From contig NC_026659.2 of the NCBI RefSeq assembly GCF_000004075.3, positions 27,484,272 through 27,548,271 of the forward strand: a DNA stretch of 64,000 bases, given 5' to 3'. The notes under the pieces were generated by a model. It searched no databases, was not told the origin of the DNA, and worked only from the letters and a program-made list of their open reading frames with translations. Below, piece by piece: positions 38,948 to 53,300 of the stretch. The translations under genes were made by a program, and so were the position numbers. How positions within the stretch are numbered: position 1 is the stretch's first letter; each line of letters begins with the position of its first letter. The DNA is from Cucumis sativus. Taxonomy: Eukaryota > Streptophyta > Magnoliopsida > Cucurbitales > Cucurbitaceae.

Positions 38948-39569
38948 ATTTGATATCACATGTAATTATAACATTAGTAAGATGATATTAGTTTACTTAA
39001 AGACCGGTGATTTGAATCTCTAACATTTTGATCACAATACATACTTAATATAACTGAAATTGTGTTATAGTTGGCTATCAATTAATTCATAGAACAATTG
39101 TTGTTCTATTTTATTTTTAGCATTGACATGCAAAATTTAAGAACTTACAAGTTTTAAAGTTAAAATATATCTTTTGCTTTGTATACGTGGAGATTTATGC
39201 TACTTTATTCATTCCTTAGTTGTATACAAATTCAAAGTTTAAAAATTGTTTCATATTATTATTAAACATTTATCAACATCTATTGATGATAAATATAGAC
39301 TTTTATGTGTATCTACAACTAATAAATCTATATTTGTTTTTATCACTAATAAATATCAATAAAACAACGTTTATTTAAACCGTAAGAAACGTAGAAAACT
39401 ACGTTGTATGACGTATATTGTTTAAAAAAGAAAATAAAAAGAGAGAGAGAAATACACAAACTTTTTTTAAAATTTCTTATAATTTGAGAAAGAATGAACG
39501 AAGAAAAAAAATCAAAATCTGTACCTATTTATTTTAGGTTTTATATTGATTGAGTAGAAAAATTGGGAT

Positions 39570-40060
39570 CGCACGCGTGAAGTGTACGCCACCGATATTT
39601 GGGGATGAAGTTTGTAGAAACAATATGGTACGTTGGATTGGATTTAAATTGGATCGCCGTGCGGCGTGAAAACGCCACAAGATACGGCATCGAGTCTCAC
39701 GCGCCACTTCCCCTCCACGGACAGACACATCCATCCACCCATCTATACTTTTTTGGAATTTCGCACCCCCACTTTCCACATTCTTCCTCTCATCCTCGTC
39801 TCGAGTATCCAATCATTGTCCTCCTTTCTTTCCTCTTTTGCCCTTCCTCCCTCTTCCCGCGTTTCCTGCACGCGCCTTTTCTTCTTTTTTTATTTACATT
39901 CAAATAAATTAATACGTTTGCTTATTTGTAGAATTAGTTAATTATCATATAATTGTTTTCTGGCGTGTGAATGACGTCTTTGTGACGTTTGATTTTATCA
40001 ACGCCTCTGATGCACTGAATTTGTATATGAACGGTGGAGATCAACGGCAAGTACTTTGCG
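39570..40060. promoter_or_regulatory. Orphan promoter-like patch with CGCG boxes and a paired TGACG motif
   Basis: This block is markedly less AT-rich than its surroundings. It contains CACGCGTG (39572-39579) and CACGCGCC twice (39698-39705, 39869-39876), which fit the CGCG box bound by CAMTA factors. Two TGACG motifs lie six bases apart (39972-39987), resembling the as-1 element bound by TGA bZIP factors, though as-1 spacing is seven. Overlapping ORFs on both strands show no recognisable domain. It may be the promoter of a non-coding RNA or of a lost gene. Confidence 0.35.
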
Positions 40061-43000
40061 GTTTAAAGTACAATTACGTGTTTTTTGTTTTAATTTAAGT
40101 TATAAATTTTAGTTCATTGAAATACAAATATATTTTATTAAAATATTGCTAACACTCGCCCAAAGAATAAAAAAGAAATGGATGAAAGAATAAAAATGGA
40201 GAGAGAGAGAAAATTTACGTTATTTTTGCAAATCGTTTTTAAAGTGTAATATTTTTTATAAATAGTTTTCAAAATTGTATTATTAATATAATTTTTTTGA
40301 AATATAAATCAATAAATACATAGGAAAAAAAATGTAAATCAAGACCGTGGATTAAAATTTTTCAACATTGGTTATACAAAAATTATAAAGTATATTTAGA
40401 TTAATAATCAAATTGTCTTTACTCAAAACTAAGTTATAAATATGAGTTATTGGTATTCCTACTAAATATGGCCATTTATAAAATATAGTTGATACATGAA
40501 TGAATATTTAATATCAATGTAAAACTCTTGGATTTACGTGTATATCGACATATATCTACGGTCATATTTACTTATGAATAAAATCCATCCTCACAATTAT
40601 ATTGAATAGTCGATCACACCATACAACTACAAAAGTCAAAAAAATAAATTGCATCACACCACATTTACTATTCATAATATTTAGTTTATTCAAACATGTA
40701 AAAACTTTAATATTTTTTTAAATACATGTTACTATTCAACACGTGTTGAGGTTCTTTCATCGAATCAGACGTTGAAAAAATAGTAAAGATGAAAGAAAAA
40801 AAAACAAAACACAAATACCTTTAGAGGACGATATGAGATGAATGATCATATTGGGAGATAAATAAATAAATAAAAGTAAAATAAAAAGAGATGGAAATGC
40901 ATAAAAAAACGCTGACTTTTAAAACATGCGAATTTTCGGCTTTAAGCTTAATGCTTTTAATTGACATGGTTGACAAATCTATAATAAAGTGATTACAACA
41001 CTTTCTCTTTTTATTTTTTTCCCCTTTTTCCTTTATGTGTTTTGCTTTTTTCTCTAATTATTATTATTACGTTCTCATAATTAATTTCTGATGGGAGGAT
41101 TTTGACTTGTTTTTCCTAGTTAATATTGATATTAATTAATTTGATTTCGAAATCAAACATAACAAGTTATTTTAGATATAAGCTTACCACATCTTAATCT
41201 TAATCTATAATGTACCTCAAATTTAGAGGGAGCATGGTTCTTAACACACTCAATGAATAACTATTAGTTTCTTTATTTAGCTTAATTAAATTTATTTCAA
41301 TTCATAGTCGAAACTGTATGAGATCACTAACATATTTGCTAAAAACTATTTAGAGTTGTCAATTAGCACATATATATACTTAGAAACAAAAAGTTTTATA
41401 TTTAAATTATTCTCTCTCATCACATACTAAAAGCTCTTTTTGAAGAAGAAGACATAGAAGTAAAAATTAATACTCTTCTTAAGCTCATTTTAGGTTAAGA
41501 TTTTGAAGTACTGCAAGAAATTTATTTTGAGTAATTTAGAAGATTTCAACCTCCAATTTCATCAAAAATTGATCATTATGTTATAAAAATATTTTATCTG
41601 GATAACAAACAAAAACCCATGAATTGGATAGTGTATAAAATTTAGAGAAACGAAATAAAATGTAACTTATTACGATTTAGCTCAAAGGCCATGCATATAT
41701 ATATGCACACACATATATATAATGTAATGTTTCCAAGTAGTGTCACATCAATCACTAAACTTTGTGGGAGAAAAGGTTTAAAACTATATATATGGGAGAG
41801 GCTTTCGAGTGCTCAATCATGAAGTTATATATATGTATATTTATATGTTGGAATTTATTTATTGGGAGATATATATATAAATGAAAAGTTATTGAATAAT
41901 GATAAAAACCTGCTTCCCATTCCACTTTTTCCAACAGTCTTCCTCTCGTCTTTCTTCTTTCCATTTGAAATTTCCACACACAAAGTTCTATGTGACCCAC
42001 TCCCCACCCCCCCTTACTCATAAAGGAAAAAAGAACAATACTATTGCATTCCTTTCCAACAACGAGACTCAATGCATTTTTCTACTACCATATTATAACC
42101 TCATTGACTAATGTATTGTTTCTTTAGTATGAGTATGACGTATCAATATTTCTATACTTTAACATTTTTTTACTGTATCCTCAGATATTTTATGAAACAT
42201 AATAAATAAACAAAATGCTCTCACTAATCATGTATAAATTTGATATAAATATAATCATGTTTATTTATTTATGTTTGAAAGAGTGAACAAAATTCTTTTT
42301 TAAATATAGCAAGGTGAACAATATTTTTATAAAAGACAAAATTTTATAGTCTTTCACTAATTGATGGTAGACTACAAAATTTTGTTGTATTTATAAGTAT
42401 TTCTATTTTTCTACCTTTTTTAATTTAATTTTTTTTCATAATCCTTATGATAAATTATTAAAAAATATATAAATTGATAAAATATTTACTTTTTCTAAAC
42501 AAAATGAAGGGTGATAAATTGTCTCTTGTCTATATAGTCTTTTTCTAATTTGAAAAAAAAATTAAACATTTTTTTATAATTTTCTTTAAAATATTAATTA
42601 ACATTGTTTTAAGCCATGGTTATACGGTAATAATTAATTGTTATATACATAAATATGTAATAGGGAATAATGTGTCGTTGAGCTTGATTGCTTCGTTTGT
42701 TATGCGTTAACAATTTAATTTATGATAAAATTTTAATTAATTAATTATATGTTTTTATTATTTTCATGAATAGTTCACTTTATTGATGCAAGTAGTTGGA
42801 AAAATAAAATATTTCAACAAAAAAACGAGTGATTTGAATCATACCTACATAATTCTTGAACAAAAAAAGTTATACTAGATGATAGGTCATGTTACTGTAA
42901 AAAAAGAAAAAAAAAAGTAAGTTTTCAAATTTCAATTTTATTTTCAAAGTTTTCTTTATGGTGTAAAATAAATTTGAGCAATATACTTGGCATATCTGCA

Positions 43001-44320
43001 CCATTGACCATTGGATAACGACTGTGGATTTTTGTAGGTCTGTTTTATTAATTGTTACATTTAATTTTATCATATAGTATGGCATGAGTACATTTGAAAA
43101 TGGAAAAAGATATATAGTTATTCCTACTAATTTATATCTTTTAACCACTAAAAACACACCACCTTTAGAAAGTTGGAAACAGTTCTATCTGACTAGTGGC
43201 CTATATAATGTTTGTTTTTTCACCCTCCATTTGTACCTCAAAAATAAAAAATAGTTTAATTTAATAAAGTAAAGAAAAACACCACAATTGTTATAAATAG
43301 CAAAAGGTAAATAAAACTATTTATAAAATATAAAAAAATTAAATAGACTAAATAAAATTGGATAAATGTAATAATATTATGTCAATATTCAATATTTTGC
43401 TATATTTTTTGAATTGTCCTTTAAAATTGTTAAACTTGTAATTTAAAAAAATATATATTACGAGATATTGAAAGAACGTTGTCCTAAAAGAATAATAAAA
43501 ACAAACAAATAAAACTAACTATCTAAATATTTTTAATTTTTAATCATGTTAATGTGTTGACATGTTAATAATATCTTGTTGAAATTATTATTTTTATGAT
43601 TTATAAGTTGTTAGTATGGTATAATGACAATTTACTTTTTTATTATCGAGGTTGAATCAATCTAAAATGCAATAAAAAAAATATCAATTGATAAATTAAT
43701 TTTTTGAGTAATAATTTAGTGCTATTTTTAAAACAAAATAAACTAAAATATTTTTAAAAAATAATCATAATTATTAAGTTTATATTGTTCTCTAATCTTA
43801 AAAATAATTTAAAACTAAAATATTTATAAATATAACAAAAATAATTTAGTTTGCAGCACTAACAATTTTCCAATTCGTTTTTGGATATTTTAATTTTTTT
43901 TCCTTTTCTTTTTGTATATGTATTGCTGAACACAAAACCCCACCACCATTAACATCCTCCCAAGAAAAAAAGCTCACATGCTGTGTCGACATTGAAACCC
44001 ACCACCATTTTCTTCTCTACATAAACAATATATCTAAAACAATAAAATAATAACCCCAACAAAAAAAGAAATGTGTATACAAATTATCAAAATTCAACAA
44101 ACAAACAGTCCTCGATTCAGGAGCTAGTGGAAAAAAAAGAGAAAAAAATTCCCATTCTCCCACAAACATGCCCTTACAAATCCGCCCCTTTGCCCAACAA
44201 TTCCCCTAACCAACCCTACATTTCCTTTCCCCCTCCCCCCACTTTAAATACCCCTTAATTTCCTCTCCATTTTCCTCCGCCATAAACCCCCCTTCCTTTC
44301 ATCCCTCCTCCGCCGTCACC

Positions 44321-44407
44321 ATGCTGTCTCCCGCCACCCTCTGCGGCGGAGATTACCCTAAAAGAAAAAGGAAAAAGAAAGCACTGAATTATCATTATCA
44401 TTGTTAG
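44321..44407 (+). CDS. Possible small ORF of 28 residues with a basic cluster
   Basis: ATG at 44321 in a favourable context (GTCACCATGC) opens a 28-residue frame, MLSPATLCGG...PKRKRKKK...YHYHC. A TATA-like TTTAAATA lies at 44243-44250 and the stretch between is pyrimidine-rich like a plant leader. The PKRKRKKK run looks like a nuclear-localisation or nucleic-acid-binding patch. I do not recognise the peptide. It could be a short peptide gene, the first exon of a gene whose remaining exons I did not find, or chance. Confidence 0.25.
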   Translation: MLSPATLCGGDYPKRKRKKKALNYHYHC

Positions 44408-46902
44408 CTGCTGTGTGTGTATGTGCAACTTCCGAAGTGGGAGCGTAACAACGTCGTTGCACTGCGGGGAATTGAGGTGTAGCGGTCCGACTTATTATAT
44501 ATTTAACTTTAAATTAATTAATTAATTACTTTACCTTTTTTTTTTAAGATCTTAGGTTTAATATTTTAATTCGTATAGTTTATTTTAGTTTCTTATATAT
44601 GTATTTTTTTTTTTGCATGGTTGGTTTGTGTATTTGTGGGTTTGAAATGGAGATGTAAGAGATGCATACGAGGTAGCTTTTTTTCTTTTCTCTTAGCGTT
44701 GTAATAAATTGTATTATTATTGCTGCTGCTGGAAATGCATACCTTACACTCAAAATCACTCCTAATTAATCACCCTCTTTCTCTATTTATCCATCTTCTT
44801 CGTATCGTGAGAAAATTATATAGTGTTTAACTTTGTAGTCGATAAAGAGAATTTTTCTTATGTTGTATAGATTTTTGATATCGTGAACATGACTCGTAAA
44901 TAAATTGTAATTGAAAGATATTTATATAATTTTTAAAACTAAAAGTTCGAAATTTCATTCTTGATTGGCATTGTTTTGTAGAGTATGTAGTTTTTTCTGT
45001 TTTCTTTACTCTCGGTGGGGTGAAATTAATTGGATTAATATTAAAATGTTATATAGGACTTATTTTAGAAAAATAAATAAATAAATAATTAGTTGGTGTG
45101 GTTGTATTTATATAATTTGGCACTTTCTTTTTTTTTGGAGTATTTTGGTAAGTCTAATTTTATATAATACTAAATTTAGAAAGTAAAAGTGACTGTTCCA
45201 AGTGACTATTGTGGAAGAGATTAAAGTTCAAGTTGTGGTTTATTTAACTAATTAAAATTTAGAAATTTGAGGTTATATAGATGTGATGATCATTTGTTAT
45301 TGGTAGATATAGTTGTTTCTTTTAAGGAAGATGTGTATAATTTTATACATAAAGTTTATTAGTGGACAATCTTAGTTGAACATATAAAGATATAAATTTG
45401 ATTGACAGTACTTTATAATTTATTTTCTAACGAAAACAAATATAAGAAGTGGAGGTTGAATTCAAGATGTAGAGAGATCTTACCACATGATCAGTTACTA
45501 CAAAGTATGTTTAACATTAATTACCTCATCTAACATTATATAAATCACTATTTAGCATGAATTATAGTATTAGAGATGGTAAACCAAAGTTGCTTTTTAT
45601 GTCTTTATGATATTTTGGTTTAACACTTGTCAAACCATCAATCTTTTATATCACAATCAATGTTTTCTCTACTAATAAAATTATATTTGGATGGTCACTA
45701 TATGCTATTTATTATATTTGTCGACAGGTTAAACTATTGTAGATCAAATTCAATTTCAATAAAGTTTTTATAACATATTTTTCTAGTTAGCTTTATCCAA
45801 CTGGTATGCAAAAGGACAATATTTGCAACAACAAAGATAAACCGTAAAATATCAAAAATTCCATACAAGTGGTATTGATATTAATGTTACTTTTCAATAA
45901 TCGCAAAGAAAATCGATGACATTTTAGAAATAATACTTTATTCATTTAAGATATTTTGAAATATATAGAATATTTAAACGTTGTAAAACAATTAAGTATT
46001 TAAAAGATCAATATATAGTAATTGTATACACGAGAAATTCAATCTTCAACTTCATGAGAGAGTGTGGAGGGACGTCAAAGCATCGTGCATAGTTGAATTG
46101 ACACAATATACAAACTATTGACCAAGAATGTCAATATAAAGGGAACGAACAAACAGGCAAGGGAATGTGTAATTGAGTAGGGGACAAAAGCCCAAAACAC
46201 GTTTCCTAAGCAGAATAGGTCTCAATGTGAAACGAATTTACGGCCCAAATGTGGAAGTTATCTTAATTATGCCATATATTTTTTAAAAGAATATAACCAA
46301 AATAACAAATCTCAATATAACTAAATTTGAATTTAAATGTATGGTATAAATAATTTTATTTTTATGTGTTATTCATAATAATTCAGCTAATTATTGTTTT
46401 GATAATAAAATACTAGTTTAGATATTAACATTTAAATTTGAGTTGATTCATATCTACCCTGTACCATGTAGTATATCTTTTTTTAAAAAAATATAAACTC
46501 TAATTGTTGTGTCTAATAGATTTATAAACTTTTGAAAAGATCATTAGTAAACAATATAACAGACAGTAACTACCGTTGCAAATTAAAAATTTAAAAATAA
46601 CTTGTAGTTCGTTATAAACTTTTAAACCATCATGAATTGTCGCGGAAAAAAACACAGTATCAATATCTAACTAAAATATCTAGATTTAATCAATGATGAC
46701 CACTTAACACCTATGTAAGAATTAATTTTTCAATTCCTTGAGATTAATCGAGGCACGTAAACTGACACGGATGAATATAAAAAAGTTATTTATATTTATC
46801 TTGACAAATTTGGTTATTATATTATTCGATATTCATTGCTTTTGAAGAAGCCTTCAACTTTGTTGTATTTTTCACTTTAAGGAGATATTTTTATTTTAAA
46901 AA

Positions 46903-46912
46903 TCCACGTGGA
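46903..46912. promoter_or_regulatory. Palindromic G-box upstream of the helicase gene
   Basis: TCCACGTGGA, a perfect palindrome with a CACGTG core, 391 bases before the helicase start codon. bHLH and bZIP factors bind this core. Confidence 0.5.
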
Positions 46913-47275
46913 GTGCACGGCTTGACGCAGCAAAAACGAATATGACATGGAAAATCATGGGTCATCCCAAAAAAGCCGCGTCGGATTGATGACTCGAGAG
47001 GAGTAGGCTCTCGACTGCGCTGTTCAAATTCTCTCCACTGTCTTCTCCTTCCTCAGCCACCATTTCCCCTTTCTCTCTCAACAAACTCCAAAACCTCCAA
47101 AACCTCCTCTTCAATGGTACCCTCTTTCTTCACCTTCTGAATTCCCCCTTGCATGCCATTTCCTATTCTTCTTCTTCCTCTCACTCTTCCTCTTCCTTCT
47201 CCTTCTCCTCCTCCTCCTCCTCCTCCTCTTCCTCCTCTCTCTCTCTGCAATTTCATCCCCCTTCTCCACTTCCCA

Positions 47276-47284
47276 AAACCCTAA
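47276..47284 (+). promoter_or_regulatory. Telo-box in the helicase leader
   Basis: AAACCCTAA lies 19 bases before the helicase start codon and follows a CT/CTC-rich leader (simple repeat at about 47195-47250). A short upstream frame starts at 47114 (8 codons). Confidence 0.45.
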
Positions 47285-47302
47285 AACCCTCCCACATTCT
47301 CA

Positions 47303-50300
47303 ATGAAAGACCGCTCTCCTTCATCCAATGCCGCTGTCTACGTCCCTCCTCACATCCGTCTCCGCTCCGTTGTTACTCCTAATAATTCATCTCCTGCTTC
47401 CGCTGTTGACTGCAAGCTCAAGACGGCTCCACCATCGCTGCTCGATTCAGGAACCACTGCTTCGCCTTGCCTGCATGCTCGATCTCAAGAACTGCTCCCG
47501 ACGGGGAACTCGCGTTTGCAGTGTGATACGGCCTACAGCGATGGAGCTCCTACGGACAGTTGGAGTTTTAATTTCGAGTGTTCGCATCAATCGGTGAGGT
47601 TTTTTTCTTTTGCTGCTTTTACTTGATTGGCGCCGTATTCTCATTCCTTTCAAATGTATGGCGTGCGTTTGACTTAGAGTTTAGCTTCTCCAGCGGGAAT
47701 TAGTGTCGGGTGCAGTCAAGTAGCTTTTCCAGTTACTTGAATTTAGGGAGTTCTTTTAACTGGATTGGATTTTATTTGATTTTATTCCAGTTAAGCGTTT
47801 TATGGAGAAATTTCAGTGTGAAAATATGTGACTCAACAATTGACAAAGTTGTATCGTTATTTATTGGTTATTTCACGTTGGCTGCGACTTTCGTCAGGTG
47901 ACTGGTTTATTGGTCTAGGTATGTGGATGTCGGGCCGGATGTGACAACATTGACTACTTGTTTAGTCACTGTTCTTAAGTAAGGAGAATTTTGGATGGAT
48001 TTTTCTATACCATCAACAAATTTGCTCCTTGAAAAGTAGATGATTTAGTGTCTCTACTCGTTTTTTGGGACTGAATTTTAGAGGCTAGGTTGAAATTTTC
48101 AGAGTTACTGAGCGATACTACCTGTTTTTGGCCCTTCTGATAGTAGATGATTGTTTCTTATTTAATCATCCCGTGTTTTTGTAGTATGTGAGCATGTTCT
48201 TTGATTTGATATGTTTCATACTTTTTAATTAAATTCTTAGCAGACTGTTATGATAAGTATTGAAATATGTACAGGGTATTGCACCTTCTGTAAACATTGA
48301 TTTGTGGAAAAGGAAGTTAGCTTTACTTTTACGTGACAAGGAGAAGCAAGAGTTGATTTCAAGGGAGAAAAAAGATAGACATGACTTTGAGGAAATAGCT
48401 GCTTTGGCAAGTAGAGTGGGACTTTATAGGTAACTTTTGATTCCTTGAACCTGCAATGTGCCTGCCAGTAAAATAGATGGTTGTTATTCTAAATGTTTTG
48501 ATTGTCATTCTTGGTAGCCATCTATATGCCAAAGTTGCTGTTTTTAGTAAGGTCCCATTGCCGAACTACAGATTTGATTTGGATGATCGGCGTCCACAGA
48601 GAGAGGTATTATAACTGATGTTTCATTTTACAGCTTGTTTTTGCTTCACATGTTTTAAAAACCACCTGCTTGTGCTAATTGTCATAGTTTTCTTCATTTG
48701 GAACTTGAGGATATATTTTTCTTTGCATTATTGGCAGATTATTGTTAATTTATCAATATCGCAAAAAAAAAAGTAGTATTTCTGCTTCATTTTGAAGTTT
48801 ACAATTTTGGGTTTACGTTTACTTTTCCCAGTCTGCTTTTAGGCATATTTCTCCAGAAGTTGAAGCCTCTTTGAATGTGAACAGGTCTCTTTGCCTCCTG
48901 GGTTGCTTAGAAGAGTTGATGAACATTTGGGAGAATTTCTCTCTCAAAAGTCTAGGTGTAAAGGTTTTCAAGATATCTCTGTCTCTAGAACAAGCAGCAG
49001 TGGAAGCATTGCTACAGATGAAGGGCTTTTTGAGCAACCTGAGCCACAAGGATCTAGTAAGGCTGTGATGGAAAAAATTCTTTGGAGGAGAAGTTCACAT
49101 CTGCGTGATCAACAGCAAGCTTGGCAGGTTCAATTTTCCCGAAAACAACCAGTTTGCTTTTTTCCTCAAAGCATTTCATTTCGTTGAATAACTTTTAAAC
49201 TACATTATAGGTTTGACTATGGTTTATGAACAGTACAATGCAACACATTTATAAACTTTGTTGATCACTCGTGTAATATTTTTTTTCTACTTAAGATGCT
49301 TGTGTTTCATCTTAGAAATATAGTCCCGCTACTTGGGAGTTTACACTGAGCTTATTCTATAATTGAGAAAGCAAGTGACTTTGAGGTCCATTTGATGCAT
49401 GTAACAGCATTTATTAAATTAGGAAATACTAGAGCGATTTGGCAATCATTTGATTTGCTAGTAGAAAATTCTTATAACTTAACTTGTTGAAGAAATTTCA
49501 TTTGGATCATAGGTTTGCGCACTTTGAATAACTACTTGATACTCTGACATGTAAATTTTATGTATGAGATCAAGTTAAAATTAGCAGACTTCTCATTTTC
49601 AAGCAATTTGGGATGAATGGGTGGGATTTTTGAAAGTTGTATGCAGAAACATTTATATCTTTTTGACAGAAAAGCGTTTTTATGGACACATTTGTATATA
49701 TTGATAAAAAATGTTCTTCAGTATTATTATCTAAAATGTTCTTTATTATTATTATCTTGACTTTCGAAGCCATTTGCGGACTGTTCTGTAGAACATGGTT
49801 AACATCTTTCAGGTTTTAACTCATTTTTCTCATGTCTCAAATGTAGATTTTTATCTGGTGTTATTTTAATTAACATTTTTATTCATACATATTTTGTAAA
49901 ATCAGTCATCTCTTGAAGGAAGAGAAATACTGGAATTCCGGAGAAATCTTCCTGCTTACAAGGAGAAGGATGCATTATTGGACACAATCTCACAGAATCA
50001 GGTTGTTCATGGTTTTATATATTAATATATCATGTCTTCTTAACTTTCTCTGGCATGTTAACTCATCATTTCATTATAAGTTGTCAATGAATGGAGTCCT
50101 CTTAATCATCAATTTAGTAGCCAAGTTGCATTTTCACTACCCTGTATGACGAATTTATCCTAGAAGTGTTCTTTGGATCAATTCCATTTTTTCAGTTTTT
50201 GGTAGCACTGAACAGAGAGGGTTAGAAGAACATTTCGAACTGAGAAATGGATTCTTGAATTCTTTTGGACTATAACCTCTTCACTTTGAATTTTTTGTCA

Positions 50301-53300
50301 AATATCTTTTATTTATATTACGAAAACTTTTGGACATGTGTGTTCTTTAGAATAACTCAAAAACTTCAGTTCTGTTAGACCATCTGTAAAATATTTATGT
50401 TGATGAAAGAAGCTCTTATTATGGTTTTGAAAAAGAAATTGGTTTGTCATCTTCTCCACATTATATTGGCTTTGTTTGTCAGATGCACCTTTATGGAAAA
50501 ACTTTCAAGTATTTTTATTTATTACTTCCTGAGTTCTATTGTTCATGATTCTGTGACATCTAATCAGTGTGTACTAGAAAGTAAGTTAATAATTTCCCTA
50601 TTATATATTTGTATATAATGGCTGGATATTGGGTTCGGCAGGTTATTATTATTTCAGGTGAAACTGGTTGTGGCAAGACTACGCAAGTTCCCCAGTTCAT
50701 TTTGGAATCAGAAATAGAATCACTGCGTGGGGCTGTTTGCAGCATCATATGTACACAGCCAAGACGAATATCGGCTATGTCTGTCTCTGAGAGAGTTGCT
50801 TTTGAAAGGGGGGAGAAATTGGGTGAATCTGTAAGCAGCTCAAAATCTCAAATCATAACCATTGCCATCTAACGTTATGGATTATGATAGAGTTTCTATT
50901 TCTTCATGTGTTTCTTTAAGGTTGGTTATAAAGTGCGGCTGGAGGGTATGAAAGGGAGGGATACTCATCTTCTCTTTTGCACTACGGGTATCTTGTTGAG
51001 AAGATTGCTGGTTGATAGAAATTTGAAAGGCATAACTCATGTTATTGTTGATGAAATTCACGAACGTGGAATGAATGAAGGTGATGACTAATGAGTAGTT
51101 CAAGTAGGTGATTTTTGGTTTATGAAAATTATAACGTCTAATTTCAATTTTTTTTTTTCATTCTAGATTTTCTACTCATTGTCCTGAAAGATCTCCTTCC
51201 TCGTCGACCAGAATTGAGGTTGATTCTAATGAGTGCAACTTTAGATGCAGAACTTTTCTCATCCTACTTTGGTGGGGCTCAAATAATTCACATTCCGGTA
51301 ATAAGAAGTTTGTTATTGTTTTTGGTGAACAGAATTGAGCAGTTGTGGAGAAGTTTGGTTTCATTTAACTGAAATCATTGTTTGCACAGAATCAAATTTA
51401 GGACCGATTGGTGCATTATTTTAGTTATTATTATTTTTGTTGATATGTTGGAAATCAGTTTTTAGAACTGTGACTTCGTAATGTTAAGGCATTTTGTGAA
51501 ATAATTTGAGAAATGGCCAATCTGGAAATAGCAGACTTAGGGGGCAATAGATTAAAGAGTGGGATTTATTTCTTGACAATAGACTAAAGATTTGAATTTA
51601 TTTCTTAAAAGTTAAATCTGAATGACCCTAAAAAGGCAATACTTCTCAATGTTGGTTGTTGGAGTTGGGTACTGAGTGCAAATATTGCTGACAATGAAAT
51701 AGTTTCAAGACCTTCGTTTTGAATCCTTTCCCTGTTAATATAAGTTAGCGTAAATCAAGCAGTGGAAATTTAGTTGAATGCAACGTTGAATTCTTTGCTT
51801 TTGTCTGCATCAGGGATTCACACACCCTGTCCGAACTCATTTTCTGGAAGATATTCTAGAAATGACAGGTTACAGATTAACTCCATACAATCAAATAGAT
51901 GATTATGGTCAGGAGAAGACGTGGAAAATGAGCAAACAAGCACCAAGAAAGAGGAAAACCCAGATTGCCTCTACCATTGAGGTGTGGGAAGTTTTTCGAT
52001 GCACTAGTGCTTTAAAATCTTAATCTGCTAACGTTTTTCCTGCTTGGAACTTTTGTAATTAGGATGCCCTTACAGCAGCTGATTTTAAGGAGTACAGTCT
52101 TCAAACTCAGGAGTCTTTATCGTGTTGGAATCCAGACTGTCTTGGTTTTAATCTCATAGAATATCTTCTAGTCAGGATATGTGAGAGCGAAACACCTGGA
52201 GCTATTCTTGTTTTTATGACTGGGTGGGATGACATCAGTTCTCTCAAGGAGAAACTTCAGTCTCATCCTTTATTAGGAGATCCAACTCGTGTCATGTTGT
52301 TGGCATGCCATGGCTCAATGGCCAGTTCAGAGCAGGTAATATTGGATAATGGAAACAGAATGATTTGATTGCCACATCTCTCTCTATCAATATTAGTTAG
52401 CATGGTATTCTCCATTCTATCTGCATGAAAAGTCAATACATCTTTATCTGCATGAAAAGTCAATACATCTTTATCTGCATGAGAAGTCAATACATCATTA
52501 TTGAGATAGAGGAATATGATTATACTTTTTCAAGTGACCATGAGGCATGAATGCAATCCTATTTACTCTATTCTGATTCTTTTATTCTTTCTGAAATTTT
52601 ATCTGACACATTTGTATATCCATCAATGTTTCTGTGCTAATTTCAAATATCTGCAGAGGTTAATTTTTACTGAACCTGACAAAGGAGTGAGGAAGGTAGT
52701 GCTTGCAACAAATATTGCCGAGACAAGTATCACGATAAATGATGTCGTGTATGTTCTTGACTGTGGAAAGGCAAAAGAAACATCATATGATGCTTTAAAT
52801 AACACTCCTTGTTTGCTTCCTTCTTGGATATCCAAGGTTTCTGCTCAACAAGTAAGGTTATATTCTCTTAAACTAAAGATATGGGGTTTCTTCCTTGGAT
52901 GTTAAGCATATACGTGGAGCCATATGAGATGTGATTTTCATTTTATTTTTGGTTTGAACGCTTCTCTATGCACAATTGAGATATACCATACATTTTACTC
53001 ATGCATTTTTTTTTAAATTTTCCTTTGTTGGAGGGTTTTTACTTATTATTGTTTTTTTCTTTAGACAAGTTCATCTAGTCTTCAGATGCCTGAGCATTGT
53101 TTCAAATTGCTCTACCAGGCTGCAGTATAATGTTAAATTTAAAACCATAGGAAGGTTGATTACATATTGGTAGATATTATTAGTATCTTCCATGGTAGGA
53201 TCTGAATTACAGAAGGCGTTATTCTCCTGCTTTCTGCTTTTAATTTTTCTTAAACGAAGTATCAAACAAAATATCAAGATGATTCTTTTCGTAAACCTTT

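Larger units (their letters stand above)
38948..46890. other. Gene-poor AT-rich region
   Basis: About 8 kb with no recognised protein gene. It has decayed fold-back repeat pieces at about 39240-39370, 42295-42410 and 43280-43440 (for example aatatagcaa, tttgctatatttt). Two non-AT-rich patches are listed separately (39570-40060 and 44160-44480). Confidence 0.65.

Noticed and set aside
39534-39941. Overlapping ORFs of 91-102 residues on both strands
   Set aside because: Open only because the patch is less AT-rich; no motif, no splice partners, compositions unlike real proteins.
41755-42072. 105-residue minus-strand ORF
   Set aside because: Tyr/Ile/His-rich tail from AT repeats and no recognisable domain or upstream signals.
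47149-47382. Ser-rich frame resembling a chloroplast transit peptide ahead of the helicase
   Set aside because: It begins with TTG rather than ATG, arises from CTC/CTT repeats, and is in a different frame from the helicase with no splice that joins them cleanly.
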